NCBI RefSeq assembly: GCF_050633125.1
Contig: NZ_JBOEFX010000100.1
Span: forward strand, 16,103-80,102
Length of the DNA stretch: 64,000 nucleotides
Direction: 5' to 3'
From: Lewinella sp050633125
GTDB taxonomy: Bacteria > Bacteroidota > Bacteroidia > Chitinophagales > Saprospiraceae
In this document: one piece after another, positions 34,925-43,903 of the stretch
Layout of the letters: every line of letters starts with the position of its first letter
How positions within the stretch are numbered: the stretch's first letter is position 1
The notes under the pieces: generated by a model
Told to the model about the DNA's origin: nothing
The model's input: the letters and a program-made list of their open reading frames with translations, nothing else
Database searches by the model: none
Made by a program: the position numbers and the translations under genes

Positions 34925-37792
34925 ATGACCAATAAGCAACCAAGTTTTATAGAAAGGATGGCCGAAAAGCTGGGCCTGATTCCTGACTTACAACAAAACC
35001 GGGAACCGGATTTGGAACGTATCGCTCCGGAAGGTGAGCTCACCCAATTTCCACCGATGGAGCAGTGGGATGACTGGACAGAATATGAAGCTACCGAGCA
35101 CCCCAAGCGGGTAAAGCGCAACTATACGATAGTGCCGACGACCTGTTTTAACTGCGAAAGTGCTTGTGGCTTGACGGCCTATGTAGACAAGGACAGTCAT
35201 GAAATTCGCAAATTTGAGGGCAACCCTCACCACCCTGGCAGCCGGGGGCGGAACTGTGCCAAAGGACCAGCGACGATCAACCAGATTACCGATCCTGACC
35301 GGATCTTGTACCCCCTGAAGCGCGTAGGTGAACGCGGCGAGGGCAAGTGGGAACGCGTGAGCTGGGACGAAGTGCTGGACGATATTGCTGGACGAATACG
35401 CAAAGCGCTACAAGAAAAACGCAACAATGAAGTGGCCTACCATGTGGGTCGCCCCGGACATGAAGGCTATGCCAACCGGGTGATTCAGGCCTGGGGCGTA
35501 GACGGGCACAATAGCCATACGAACATCTGCTCGTCGGGTGCTCGCTTTGGTTATAATCTGTGGTACGGCTATGATCGGCCTTCGCCAGACCATGCCAATG
35601 CCAAGTTTATCCTTCTGATTTCGGCCCACCTGGAGAGTGGCCACTATTTTAATCCGCACGCTCAGCGTATTATAGAAGCCAAGATGAAAGGGGCTAAGCT
35701 GGCTACGATGGATCCGCGCTTGTCGAATACGGCCAGCATGTCGGATTATTGGCTGCCTACCTATCCGGGCTCGGAAGCGGCGGTGATGCTGGCGATGGCA
35801 AAAATAATACTGGATGAAGGCTTGTACAATCGCCCTTTCCTTGAAAATTGGACCAATTGGCAAGCTTATTTACAAGCTCGCCACCCGGAGGCACCGCTGA
35901 CCTTTGAGACTTACATCGAAAAAATGCGGGAAGAATATGCCGAGTATACGCCCGCTTTTGCGGAACAGGAAAGCGGTGTGCCAGCGGCAAGGGTAGAAGA
36001 AGTGGCGCGGGCCATTGGTGCGGCTGGCGAGCAGTTTGCCTCTCACAATTGGCGCAGTGCAGCGAGTGGAAACCTGGGGGGCTGGTGTGTATCGCGCGCG
36101 CTGCACTTTCTGACTGTACTGACTGGAAGTGTAGGTACCAAAGGAGGAACTTCCCCGAATAGCTGGAACAAGTTTTCGCCGCAGTTTGTCACGACGCCTC
36201 CGGGGCAAAAATTCTGGAATGAGCTGCATTTTCCGAACGAATATCCGCTCTCGTTTTTTGAAATGAGTTTCTTGTTACCCCACTTTCTGAAGGAAGGCCG
36301 CGGAAAGATGGACGTGTACTTTACGCGAGTATTCAACCCGGTGTGGACTTATCCTGATGGCTTTAGTTGGATGGAAGCGTTGATGGATAAGGATTTGGTA
36401 AACATGCACATCGCGTTGACGCCTACCTGGAACGAGACGGCCTTCTTTGCCGATTATGTGCTGCCGATGGGGCACTCTGCCGAACGGCATGACCTGAACA
36501 GCTATGCGACCCACTCGGGCATGTGGATAGCATTCCGGCAACCTGTACTGCGTGAAGCTGCGCGGCGGGCCGGTAAGGATGTGGAATTCACCTATGAAGT
36601 GAACCCTGGTGAAGTATGGGAAGAAGATGAATTCTGGATTGAATTGAGCTGGCGGATTGACCCTGATGGAAGTCTGGGCGTGCGCGAGCACTTTTTGTCA
36701 CCTTACCGCAAAGGAGAGAAGATCACCATTGACGAATACTACCAGTACATCTTTGAACGTACCAAAGGGCTGTCTGAAACAGCGAAGAAAGAAGGCTTGA
36801 CCGAGCTGGACTATATGCGTAAATATGGTGCCTTTGAGGTAGAGAAACACAGCTACTCGAAGCATATAACCGAATTGACGGCGGAGCAACTTGAAGGAAG
36901 TGTAACCGAAGAGGAAACGGGGCTGATCAAGAAAAACGATAAAGCGATAGGTGTATATGTGGATGGCAAAGCCGTGGTAGGCTTCCCGACGCCTTCGCGA
37001 AAGAACGAATTTTATTCGCAGACCATGGTCGATTGGGGTTGGCCTGAGTATGCTACGCCTACTTATATCAAGAGTCATATCCACCCGGATACTTTGGACA
37101 AAGAGAAGGGCGAGTACTGCTTGGTACCGACCTTCCGTTTGCCGACATTGATCCATTCGCGTTCAGGTAATGCGAAATGGTTGACAGAAATATCCAACCG
37201 TAACCCTATCTGGATGCACCCGGAGGATGCTAGCCGTTGGGGTTTTCGGACGGGTGACTTGGTACGATTGAATACCGATATTGGCTATTTTGTGGATAAA
37301 GTATGGGTAACCCAAGGGATGAAGCCGGGCGTGATTGCGTGTTCTCACCACTTGGGGCGTTGGCGCCGTAGGCAGGATGCCGGCAACCGCTGGGCCACCA
37401 ATACGGTAAACATCAACCACGATGGGAAAGGCGGCTGGAAAATGTCGACCCTTTCCGGTGTGAAGCCCTTTGACAGTAAAGATGCCGATAGCAAACGGAT
37501 TTTCTGGACAGACGGCGGGGTGCACCAAAATATTACTCATGCAGTACACCCTGATCCGATCAGTGGTATGCATTGTTGGCACCAGCGAGTACTCGTTGAA
37601 CGCCCCCATGCGGATGACAACTACGGCGATATTTTTGTAGATACTGCCAAGGCGCACGAAAATTACAAGGAATGGCTGAAGATGACGCGCCCTGCACCGG
37701 GGCCTGGAGGACTGCGGAGGCCATTGTGGTTTAAGCGGCCATTGCGACCACAGGAGGAGATGTACTATCTCGATGAGTCGGGGGGAGAGTAG
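34925..37792 (+). CDS. Molybdopterin oxidoreductase, SoeA/PhsA-like catalytic subunit
   Basis: 955 residues of the DMSO-reductase superfamily. N-terminal [4Fe-4S] site Cys74, Cys77, Cys81 and Cys111 (CFNCESAC, then CAKGPATINQ). Cys202 in TNICSSGARFG is the likely molybdenum ligand, as in polysulfide, thiosulfate and sulfite-oxidising members. bis-MGD domains follow, with a C-terminal domain including HSRSGNAKWL and NRNPIWMHPEDA. There is no twin-arginine signal, so it faces the cytoplasm, as SoeA does; periplasmic Psr and Phs enzymes have a Tat signal. With persulfide dioxygenases alongside, sulfite:quinone oxidoreductase is the best guess. Thiosulfate or polysulfide reduction is the alternative. 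Confidence 0.8.
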   Translation: MTNKQPSFIERMAEKLGLIPDLQQNREPDLERIAPEGELTQFPPMEQWDDWTEYEATEHPKRVKRNYTIVPTTCFNCESACGLTAYVDKDSHEIRKFEGNPHHPGSRGRNCAKGPATINQITDPDRILYPLKRVGERGEGKWERVSWDEVLDDIAGRIRKALQEKRNNEVAYHVGRPGHEGYANRVIQAWGVDGHNSHTNICSSGARFGYNLWYGYDRPSPDHANAKFILLISAHLESGHYFNPHAQRIIEAKMKGAKLATMDPRLSNTASMSDYWLPTYPGSEAAVMLAMAKIILDEGLYNRPFLENWTNWQAYLQARHPEAPLTFETYIEKMREEYAEYTPAFAEQESGVPAARVEEVARAIGAAGEQFASHNWRSAASGNLGGWCVSRALHFLTVLTGSVGTKGGTSPNSWNKFSPQFVTTPPGQKFWNELHFPNEYPLSFFEMSFLLPHFLKEGRGKMDVYFTRVFNPVWTYPDGFSWMEALMDKDLVNMHIALTPTWNETAFFADYVLPMGHSAERHDLNSYATHSGMWIAFRQPVLREAARRAGKDVEFTYEVNPGEVWEEDEFWIELSWRIDPDGSLGVREHFLSPYRKGEKITIDEYYQYIFERTKGLSETAKKEGLTELDYMRKYGAFEVEKHSYSKHITELTAEQLEGSVTEEETGLIKKNDKAIGVYVDGKAVVGFPTPSRKNEFYSQTMVDWGWPEYATPTYIKSHIHPDTLDKEKGEYCLVPTFRLPTLIHSRSGNAKWLTEISNRNPIWMHPEDASRWGFRTGDLVRLNTDIGYFVDKVWVTQGMKPGVIACSHHLGRWRRRQDAGNRWATNTVNINHDGKGGWKMSTLSGVKPFDSKDADSKRIFWTDGGVHQNITHAVHPDPISGMHCWHQRVLVERPHADDNYGDIFVDTAKAHENYKEWLKMTRPAPGPGGLRRPLWFKRPLRPQEEMYYLDESGGE

Positions 37793-38012
37793 TGTTTTTA
37801 TCACATAGACACATTAGGGAGTGCTTTTATCACATAGGCATATAGTTTCTTGCTAGGTTTGAAAAGGCTCTGTGTCTATGTGTTGAAAATTGGTAGTGTT
37901 TTGTTTTTCATCATATAGTCACATAGTTTTTTTGAAATTCTATATGTCTATGTGATGAAAAAAATCTTAAGTGCCTTTGGTGGTTCAAAACTGAGTTAGA
38001 TGTTGAAACTTA
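37793..38012. repeat. Intergenic repeats (CACATAG and CTTAAGTGCC families)
   Basis: No gene. Five copies of CACATAG or CTATGTG words (37803, 37830, 37874, 37919, 37949) and repeat copy A, CTTAAGTGCCTTTGGTGG plus TTCAAAA (37966-37990), which recurs at 38450 and 38555. Confidence 0.6.
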
Positions 38013-38399
38013 ATGACGCCTATGAGTGAGGATTGTAAAATCAAGCGCTGGGACCTGCTGAAGACCCAATTGCATAATGTGAAGGCAAAAGAGGCCATTG
38101 ACTTACTGGCGGCACACCCTGGTATGATGGTCATTGATTGTCGGCAACCGAAGGAATACAGTATGGTACGCTTACCTCAGGCGATGAATATAGATTATTT
38201 AGAAGTCTCTTTTTGGGAATATGTGCGAAAGCTGCCCAAAGAGGAGCCCTACTTGGTGTATTGCAATACTTGCCGCAGAAGTACCCGTGTTTGCACTTTG
38301 ATGAAAAATGGTGGGTTTGAGAAAGTCTACAACCTGGACGGTGGCCTGAAGGCCTGGATAGAAGAATGTGGGGATGGCGCATTGCTGAGAGGAGAATGA
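38013..38399 (+). CDS. Rhodanese-domain protein, cytoplasmic
   Basis: 128 residues, single rhodanese fold. The active loop is CNTCRRS (Cys90 or nearby), with LVYCNTCRRSTRVC and YNLDGGLKAW closing the domain. It can transfer sulfane sulfur to thiols or proteins. Three further cysteines near the loop are unusual and might form a disulfide or bind a metal. No signal or membrane helix. It is flanked by intergenic repeats on both sides and probably belongs to the sulfur cluster. Confidence 0.85.
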   Translation: MTPMSEDCKIKRWDLLKTQLHNVKAKEAIDLLAAHPGMMVIDCRQPKEYSMVRLPQAMNIDYLEVSFWEYVRKLPKEEPYLVYCNTCRRSTRVCTLMKNGGFEKVYNLDGGLKAWIEECGDGALLRGE

Positions 38400-38688
38400 T
38401 AGGAAGTGACTGGCCCTTTGAAAATCAGAACCTTATTCTTAAAAAGAACCTTAAGTGCCCTTAGGTGCCTTTTTTGGTTAAAAAAAAGCATCTCAAATGC
38501 CCTTCTAATCCCTTACATGGTTCAAAAATCTATGTGGTAAAAAAAACAAAAACCCTTAAGTGCCCTTAGGTGTCTTATGTGGTTCAAAAAAAAACAGCAC
38601 CTGTGATCCCCATCACTGACAAGCTGCTGAAAAGGCCGTTGTTTTGTATTCGTAATCAGAAACTAGCAAACCTTAATAATTACGAATC
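38400..38688. repeat. Intergenic repeats and promoter of second CstB-like gene
   Basis: Copies B (38450-38480) and C (38555-38590) of the repeat CTTAAGTGCCCTTAGGTG, each followed by TGGTT plus an A-run, and a partial copy around 38513 (TTACATGGTTCAAAAA). The Crp-type site at 38603 follows. No gene. Confidence 0.6.
38603..38616. promoter_or_regulatory. Crp/Fnr-type site GTGATCCCCATCAC
   Basis: Perfect palindrome with GTGAT/ATCAC arms around CCCC, the most symmetrical of the four in the window. It lies 72 nt before the ATG of the second CstB-like gene. Confidence 0.65.
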
Positions 38689-40140
38689 ATGCAAGTAGAA
38701 CAAATATATACCGGTTGTTTGGCGCAAGGAGCTTACTATATTGAGAGCCAAGGCGAAGCCGTGATCATTGACCCTTTACGGGAAACGCAACCTTACCTGG
38801 ATAAGCTGGCGGAAGCTGGTGTTAAGTTGAAGTACATTTTTGAGACGCACTTTCACGCTGATTTTGTTTCAGGTCACCTTGATCTGGCGAAGAAAACGGG
38901 TGCCAAGATCGTTTATGGCCCTCAAGCGGCCACTACTTATGATATTTACAGTGCTAAAGATGGCGAAGAGCTAAAAGTAGGAGCACTGACCTTTAAAGTA
39001 CTGCATACCCCAGGGCATACGCTGGAAAGTACGACTTACCTGCTCCGTAATGAAGCAGGCGAAGACTACGCTATCTTTTCAGGAGATACGCTCTTTTTAG
39101 GCGACGTTGGTCGCCCGGATTTGGCTATCAAGCAAGGTGAAATTACCAAAGAAGACCTGGCGGAGATGCTTTTCGAGAGCCTGCGTACCAAAATCATACC
39201 GTTGGATGATAAAGTAATTGTCTATCCTGGACATGGTGCTGGCTCCGCTTGCGGGAAAAACCTGAGTACCGACACCTGGGGCTATTTGGGCGATCAAAAA
39301 GCGACAAACTACGCTTTGCGCGCAGACATGACCAAAGAAGAATTTGTAGAAGAAGTGACTTCTGGCCTGCTTCCTCCGCCGCAGTATTTCGCTAAGAATG
39401 CGATGATGAATAAAGCGGGGTATGACAGCTTCGATGATGTATTGAAAACAGGAGCTGTAGCCCTTACTCCCGAGGAATTTGAAGCGCTAGCCGAAAGCGA
39501 AGAAGCCCTGATGTTGGATACTCGCCACCAGGATGAATTTGCCAAAGCTCACGTACCTAATTCGATTTTTATCGGTATTGATGGCAGCTTTGCCCCCTGG
39601 GTAGGTGCCTTGATTACGGATATCAAACAGCCTATTATCCTGATCACGCCAGAAGGGCGGGAAGAAGAGGTGGTGACTCGCTTAGCGCGGGTAGGTTATG
39701 ACAATACCTTGGGCTATCTGTCAGGAGGCCTCGAAGCTTGGGCCAAAGCTGGTAAAGAGATTGATGCAGTCGATAGTATTACAGCTGAAGAACTGGCTGG
39801 TCAGATGGGAGAAGGCCTGAAAGGCGAGTTGTTGGATGTACGCAAACCCACGGAATACCTGGCACAACACGTAGAAGGGGCGACAAACTTCCCGCTGGAT
39901 TATTTGAATAAGAACATGGAACGCCTTAGTCGCCAGTCTACCTACTTTCTGCACTGTCTGGGAGGGTACCGCTCGATGATTTTTGCCTCGATTCTGCAAG
40001 CTCGTGGATTCCGGAATTTGGTAGACGTACAGAAGGGCTGGCGTGCTATTGAGGCCAGCACGGTACCTGTGACAAACTATGCTTGCCCAAGTACATTAAC
40101 ACAAGAAACGATTGATCAAGCGGTTGCGGCCGTTTTGTAA
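38689..40140 (+). CDS. Persulfide dioxygenase-rhodanese fusion (CstB-like), copy 2
   Basis: 483 residues, aligned over the full length with copy 1 at 31689 (same QIYTGCLAQGAYYIES start and THFHADFVSGH site). The dioxygenase residues are intact. The first rhodanese domain again lacks a cysteine (IILITPEGRE). The second has CLGGYRS in place of CRSGYRS: the cysteine is kept but the loop differs, so acceptor specificity may differ. A separate Crp-type promoter site precedes it and a terminator follows. Keeping two divergent copies in one cluster suggests different substrates or conditions. Confidence 0.88.
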   Translation: MQVEQIYTGCLAQGAYYIESQGEAVIIDPLRETQPYLDKLAEAGVKLKYIFETHFHADFVSGHLDLAKKTGAKIVYGPQAATTYDIYSAKDGEELKVGALTFKVLHTPGHTLESTTYLLRNEAGEDYAIFSGDTLFLGDVGRPDLAIKQGEITKEDLAEMLFESLRTKIIPLDDKVIVYPGHGAGSACGKNLSTDTWGYLGDQKATNYALRADMTKEEFVEEVTSGLLPPPQYFAKNAMMNKAGYDSFDDVLKTGAVALTPEEFEALAESEEALMLDTRHQDEFAKAHVPNSIFIGIDGSFAPWVGALITDIKQPIILITPEGREEEVVTRLARVGYDNTLGYLSGGLEAWAKAGKEIDAVDSITAEELAGQMGEGLKGELLDVRKPTEYLAQHVEGATNFPLDYLNKNMERLSRQSTYFLHCLGGYRSMIFASILQARGFRNLVDVQKGWRAIEASTVPVTNYACPSTLTQETIDQAVAAVL

Positions 40141-40168
40141 GATATATGGGTGATTTTATAGGTTTTCA

Positions 40169-40206
40169 GTACGGCATTGTTACAAAATACAATGCCGTAC
40201 ATTTTT
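40169..40206 (+). terminator. Intrinsic terminator after CstB-like copy 2
   Basis: Perfect 12-bp stem GTACGGCATTGT / ACAATGCCGTAC (40169-40180, 40189-40200), 8-nt loop, then ATTTTT. The next gene's ATG is 12 nt later, so partial read-through into the rhodanese is likely. Confidence 0.8.
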
Positions 40207-40217
40207 AAAAAAGAACA

Positions 40218-40604
40218 ATGAGTTATTTTCTTATCACCATAATCGCCATACTGGTGGTTATATTATTCCAGAAATTTATGCAACAGTTTAATAGCCGTGG
40301 CAAATATGAAAATATTGATGCTGGCACGTTTATCGGTTTGAGCAAGGAGCCTAATACCGTTATTTTAGATGTACGCCAACCCGGCGAAATAGCGGAAGGC
40401 AAGATCAAAGGAGCCAAAGCGATCAATGTATTGGCAGGTAACTTTATGGAAGAAGTAGACAAGCTCCCCAAGGACAAAACTTACCTCGTTTATTGTCGTA
40501 GTGGTAACCGTAGTGGCATGGCTTGTGGTAAAATGGCAGGATTAGGTTTTGCAAAACTTTATAACCTGCAGGGGGGCTATGGTGCTTGGCTCCGCGCAAA
40601 GTAA
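40218..40604 (+). CDS. Membrane-anchored rhodanese
   Basis: 128 residues. One N-terminal helix (YFLITIIAILVVILFQKF, about 3-20), then a rhodanese domain with DVRQPGEIAEGKIKGAKAINV and the active loop CRSGNRS, followed by YNLQGGYGAW. Orientation of the domain (inside or outside) cannot be fixed from sequence; the basic residues after the helix suggest cytoplasm. Last gene of the sulfur block. Confidence 0.88.
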   Translation: MSYFLITIIAILVVILFQKFMQQFNSRGKYENIDAGTFIGLSKEPNTVILDVRQPGEIAEGKIKGAKAINVLAGNFMEEVDKLPKDKTYLVYCRSGNRSGMACGKMAGLGFAKLYNLQGGYGAWLRAK

Positions 40605-40713
40605 GCTTGACAATGAGATAAGGGAGGAATAGTCCTCTAGCCTGGTTGTTTTAAGAAGGGAAATAGATTTATATTATCTGTCCTTAAGGAAAAAACAAAT
40701 TGCTAAATAACAG

Positions 40714-40721
40714 TACTTTTG
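40714..40721 (+). promoter_or_regulatory. -7-like element abutting a start codon
   Basis: TACTTTTG, exact TAnnTTTG match, ending 4 nt before the sensor-kinase ATG. If functional, transcription would begin at or after the ATG, giving a leaderless mRNA. No -33 box. Confidence 0.35.
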
Positions 40722-40725
40722 TAAT

Positions 40726-43700
40726 ATGTCTACTCGGGATTACAAAAGACTACCTCCCTTATCTATCCTTACTTCTAGTTGGTTACTAGGAGTCTTTTTG
40801 CAGCTATTGGCGGTTTCTCTTCCTGCTCAGGCTTGGTCTACTTATCCTCGTCATTTTACAGTAGACGACGGCTTACCTACCCTTGATGTTTACCATATTC
40901 AACAAGATAAAGATGGTTTCATCTGGATCGGTACGGATGTAGGCATGGCCAGGTACGATGGTTATGATTTTGATGTGACCACAACGAGGGATGGCTTGCC
41001 CAATAATGATGTTATTCGCATTGTTGAGGATCAGCAAGGGAAGCTATGGGTTAGCTCCTTTGGCCCTTTGTGTATTATTGATGGAGCACATAAGGAAATT
41101 ATTGACCTACCTGAATTACGGGTTCCAAAGACTATTTTTGAAATAGTCAATTCTTCAGAAGATGGAATGTGGATGAATTTTGGTCGAGATATTTTTTATC
41201 TCGATCCCAACTACCAATTAAAGCCGTTGCCAGCACCAATAGCAAGGCCCAGAACCTACTCGCGTCAGGCAATGACCAAAAGTATCAAGGACACGGTTTT
41301 AATCTATTCCGGGGATTATATTTATCATACTCATAACGAATTGGTAGTAGACTCCATACTGCTGCCTCCTGTTTTTCGTGATGTATTGGAAATCGTATAT
41401 ACCTACCATGCAGGAAATTATTTTTTCATTACAGATGATGGCCTTCAGGTATGGAACCCTAGGAGTAAGGAAATAAAACTTATAGATAGCGAAATAAAGA
41501 AGGGGGTTGTAATGCATATGGAGGGTGATCAACTTTTTGCTTTACACTCTAATTATGGCCTTCGGATCTATGAGCAAGAAGGCGGTTCCTGGAAGTTGAG
41601 GCATGAATTGTATCCCTCTGACTATTGTAACTCCTATTTGTTGGATAGAGAAGGGAATTTGTGGATTACGACCTTAGGGAACGGGGTGTATTTTTATCCT
41701 CGACAAACAATCCCTTCTTACATCACGGTATTACCTGAAGAGCATCAGCGGGTTAATAAACTATTAGGTGTTAATAATCGGTTGTATCTGGGTACTTACA
41801 ACGGGCGAATCTATTCCTATGACCCTATGGACCATCGTGCTAGCCTCCTGGTGGAGTCGAGTGCACCCAAGAACGATATTTTTGACCGGGTCATGTCGAT
41901 GGTGAGTTTGAGTACAGGAGAGTTGTTGATAGGAAAAGATACAGGTTTGTACTTATTAGAGGGGGATTCATTGAAGCTTTTGGTAAGGCTGGCAATAAAG
42001 TCACTTTTTATAGATAAAGACGATGGCCTACTGATAAATACGCAAAGAAACTGCCTGCAGGTTTCACGTAGCTTATTAGAAAAGTGGCGCAAGAATGTTG
42101 AATTTGACTATAAAAAATTTAAAGAAAAAGCCAAGATTATTACTGAGGGCCGTGGCTATACTTCTTTTGTCAGTAAGGATGGAACGATATGGACAGACAA
42201 TACAGCGCGCGGATTAATTTCCTATCGTAATGGGGTAACCACTTACTGGCAGGATCGGAGCCAGATATTTAAGGTGCAGATTAATGATATTGAAGAATTA
42301 CCAGATGGTACCTTGGCGTTGGCTACCCAAGGGGAGGGGCTTGTTTTTCTAAAAAACGGAGATTTTTGGGTCGTCGATGAATTACTGCAACTGCCCAGTA
42401 CTATTGTGAATAGCCTCTACTTATCTGGAGACAGCCTGTGGGTTGCTACTAATAGGGGGGTAGCCTTGGTAAGTGCGATCGATATTTCGCGCAGACAGGT
42501 AACGGTTAATGTGTACAATCAAAACGACGGCTTGCTGACGGAGGACATTGCAGATGTGGTGGTTTGGCAAGACGAACTGATATTGGCTACCGAAAGAGGT
42601 TTGCTCCGTTTGCCTTTAAAGCAAGGCCCGAAGGAAGAAGTATACCCTTGGGTTTTAATCCAATCCTTAAAAGTGGATGGAATGGATTTGACGGTCGTTG
42701 ATGATATCGAACTTCCTAATCATTTAAATAACCCAAGGTTTTCCTTTTTGGGGATATCTTACCGTAGTCAGGGCAAAATTCGTTATCGATATCGGTTGGA
42801 GGGTTACGATCAGGATTGGTTAAATACAGCTAATCGTGAGGTTAACTATCACAATCTCTCGCCCGGAGCTTATACATTTATGGTGCAGGCTATTGACTAC
42901 AAAGGGCAGTTTAGTGAAAATGTTGCAAGCCTGTCTTTTTATGTACGACCTCACTTTACTCAGCGGCGAGGTTTTTGGTTTTTGCTAAGTTTTCTGATAA
43001 TAGGCCTGCTTGGTGCTGCGGGGTATAGTTACCTTACAATTCGGCAGAAAAATATATTGACCTTGTTGGTGAAAGAGAAAACCGCTAACCTTGACCAGCA
43101 GGTGGCCGAGTTAGCCAGGTCCAATGAAGAGTTGGAACAATTTGCACGAGCAGCTTCGCATGATTTGAAATCGCCTTTACGGAATGTCGCCAGTTTTGTC
43201 CAGTTGCTTGACCGTCGGGCGAATGACCGATTGAGCAAAGATGAAAAAGAGTATATCCAATTGGCTGTGAATGGCGTAAAAAGCATGGAGCGAGCCATTG
43301 ACGATTTGCTCACCGTTACAAAGGTTGATCAGCAGGATATGAATAAGGTTCCGCTGAACTTTATTTCTGTTATTAAGGATATAGAAAAAGCTAATCAGCA
43401 CATACTGGAAGAGCAGGAGGCAGAGATCATTATTGATAGTGAGTTTCCTGAAATTATCTTTAGCAAGATCAATGCTTATCAATTGTTTCAAAACCTAATC
43501 ATCAATAGTATCAACTATCGATCAGAAGATGCTCCCCGGATTCATATTGGTTGCGAAGAGGCGGGTTCCTTCTGGAAGTTTTATGTAAAAGACAATGGTA
43601 TTGGTATTGAAGAGGAGTTTCAGGAGCAAATCTTCGCTCTTTTTCAACGTTTGCACCATAATGATGAAATACCTGGAACGGGAATTGGTTTAGCACTCTG

Positions 43701-43794
43701 TAAGAAGATTATAGAACGCAACGGCGGGAAATTAAGTGTTGATTCTATACCAGGACATGGTGCAACCTTTTATTTTACCATTCCGAAGGAATAA
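40726..43794 (+). CDS. Beta-propeller sensor histidine kinase, no receiver
   Basis: 1022 residues. N-terminal signal or anchor (about 15-37), periplasmic two-component 'Reg_prop' propeller repeats (about 40-640, e.g. QDKDGFIWIGTDVGMARYDG), a Y_Y_Y domain (about 675-740), a membrane helix (about 755-775), coiled coil, HisKA with His about 812 in AASHDLKSPLRN, and a HATPase domain (about 905-1020, DNGIGI and GTGIGLALCKKI). Unlike classic hybrid systems of this type it has no receiver or DNA-binding domain, and no response regulator gene is adjacent. Location suggests it senses something related to the sulfur or carbon loci, but this is unproven. Confidence 0.9.
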   Translation: MSTRDYKRLPPLSILTSSWLLGVFLQLLAVSLPAQAWSTYPRHFTVDDGLPTLDVYHIQQDKDGFIWIGTDVGMARYDGYDFDVTTTRDGLPNNDVIRIVEDQQGKLWVSSFGPLCIIDGAHKEIIDLPELRVPKTIFEIVNSSEDGMWMNFGRDIFYLDPNYQLKPLPAPIARPRTYSRQAMTKSIKDTVLIYSGDYIYHTHNELVVDSILLPPVFRDVLEIVYTYHAGNYFFITDDGLQVWNPRSKEIKLIDSEIKKGVVMHMEGDQLFALHSNYGLRIYEQEGGSWKLRHELYPSDYCNSYLLDREGNLWITTLGNGVYFYPRQTIPSYITVLPEEHQRVNKLLGVNNRLYLGTYNGRIYSYDPMDHRASLLVESSAPKNDIFDRVMSMVSLSTGELLIGKDTGLYLLEGDSLKLLVRLAIKSLFIDKDDGLLINTQRNCLQVSRSLLEKWRKNVEFDYKKFKEKAKIITEGRGYTSFVSKDGTIWTDNTARGLISYRNGVTTYWQDRSQIFKVQINDIEELPDGTLALATQGEGLVFLKNGDFWVVDELLQLPSTIVNSLYLSGDSLWVATNRGVALVSAIDISRRQVTVNVYNQNDGLLTEDIADVVVWQDELILATERGLLRLPLKQGPKEEVYPWVLIQSLKVDGMDLTVVDDIELPNHLNNPRFSFLGISYRSQGKIRYRYRLEGYDQDWLNTANREVNYHNLSPGAYTFMVQAIDYKGQFSENVASLSFYVRPHFTQRRGFWFLLSFLIIGLLGAAGYSYLTIRQKNILTLLVKEKTANLDQQVAELARSNEELEQFARAASHDLKSPLRNVASFVQLLDRRANDRLSKDEKEYIQLAVNGVKSMERAIDDLLTVTKVDQQDMNKVPLNFISVIKDIEKANQHILEEQEAEIIIDSEFPEIIFSKINAYQLFQNLIINSINYRSEDAPRIHIGCEEAGSFWKFYVKDNGIGIEEEFQEQIFALFQRLHHNDEIPGTGIGLALCKKIIERNGGKLSVDSIPGHGATFYFTIPKE

Positions 43795-43851
43795 GGGAAT
43801 GTATCGCTTTGTTAATGAGATGTTAGCAATCTGCCTTGAATGACTTTTTTA

Positions 43852-43882
43852 TTTGGTGGGAATTGAAAAAATTCTACATTTA
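43852..43882 (+). promoter_or_regulatory. Promoter of small ORF at 43904
   Basis: TTTG (43852-43855), 19-nt spacer, TACATTTA (43875-43882, one mismatch from TAnnTTTG). Start predicted near 43889. Confidence 0.5.
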
Positions 43883-43903
43883 CGCCGAAATTAATTAATT
43901 AGA

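Noticed and set aside
34659..35121. Minus-strand frames over the GC-rich gap and the start of the molybdopterin gene
   Set aside because: They cross a non-coding repeat and lie antisense to a clear gene; no recognisable domain.
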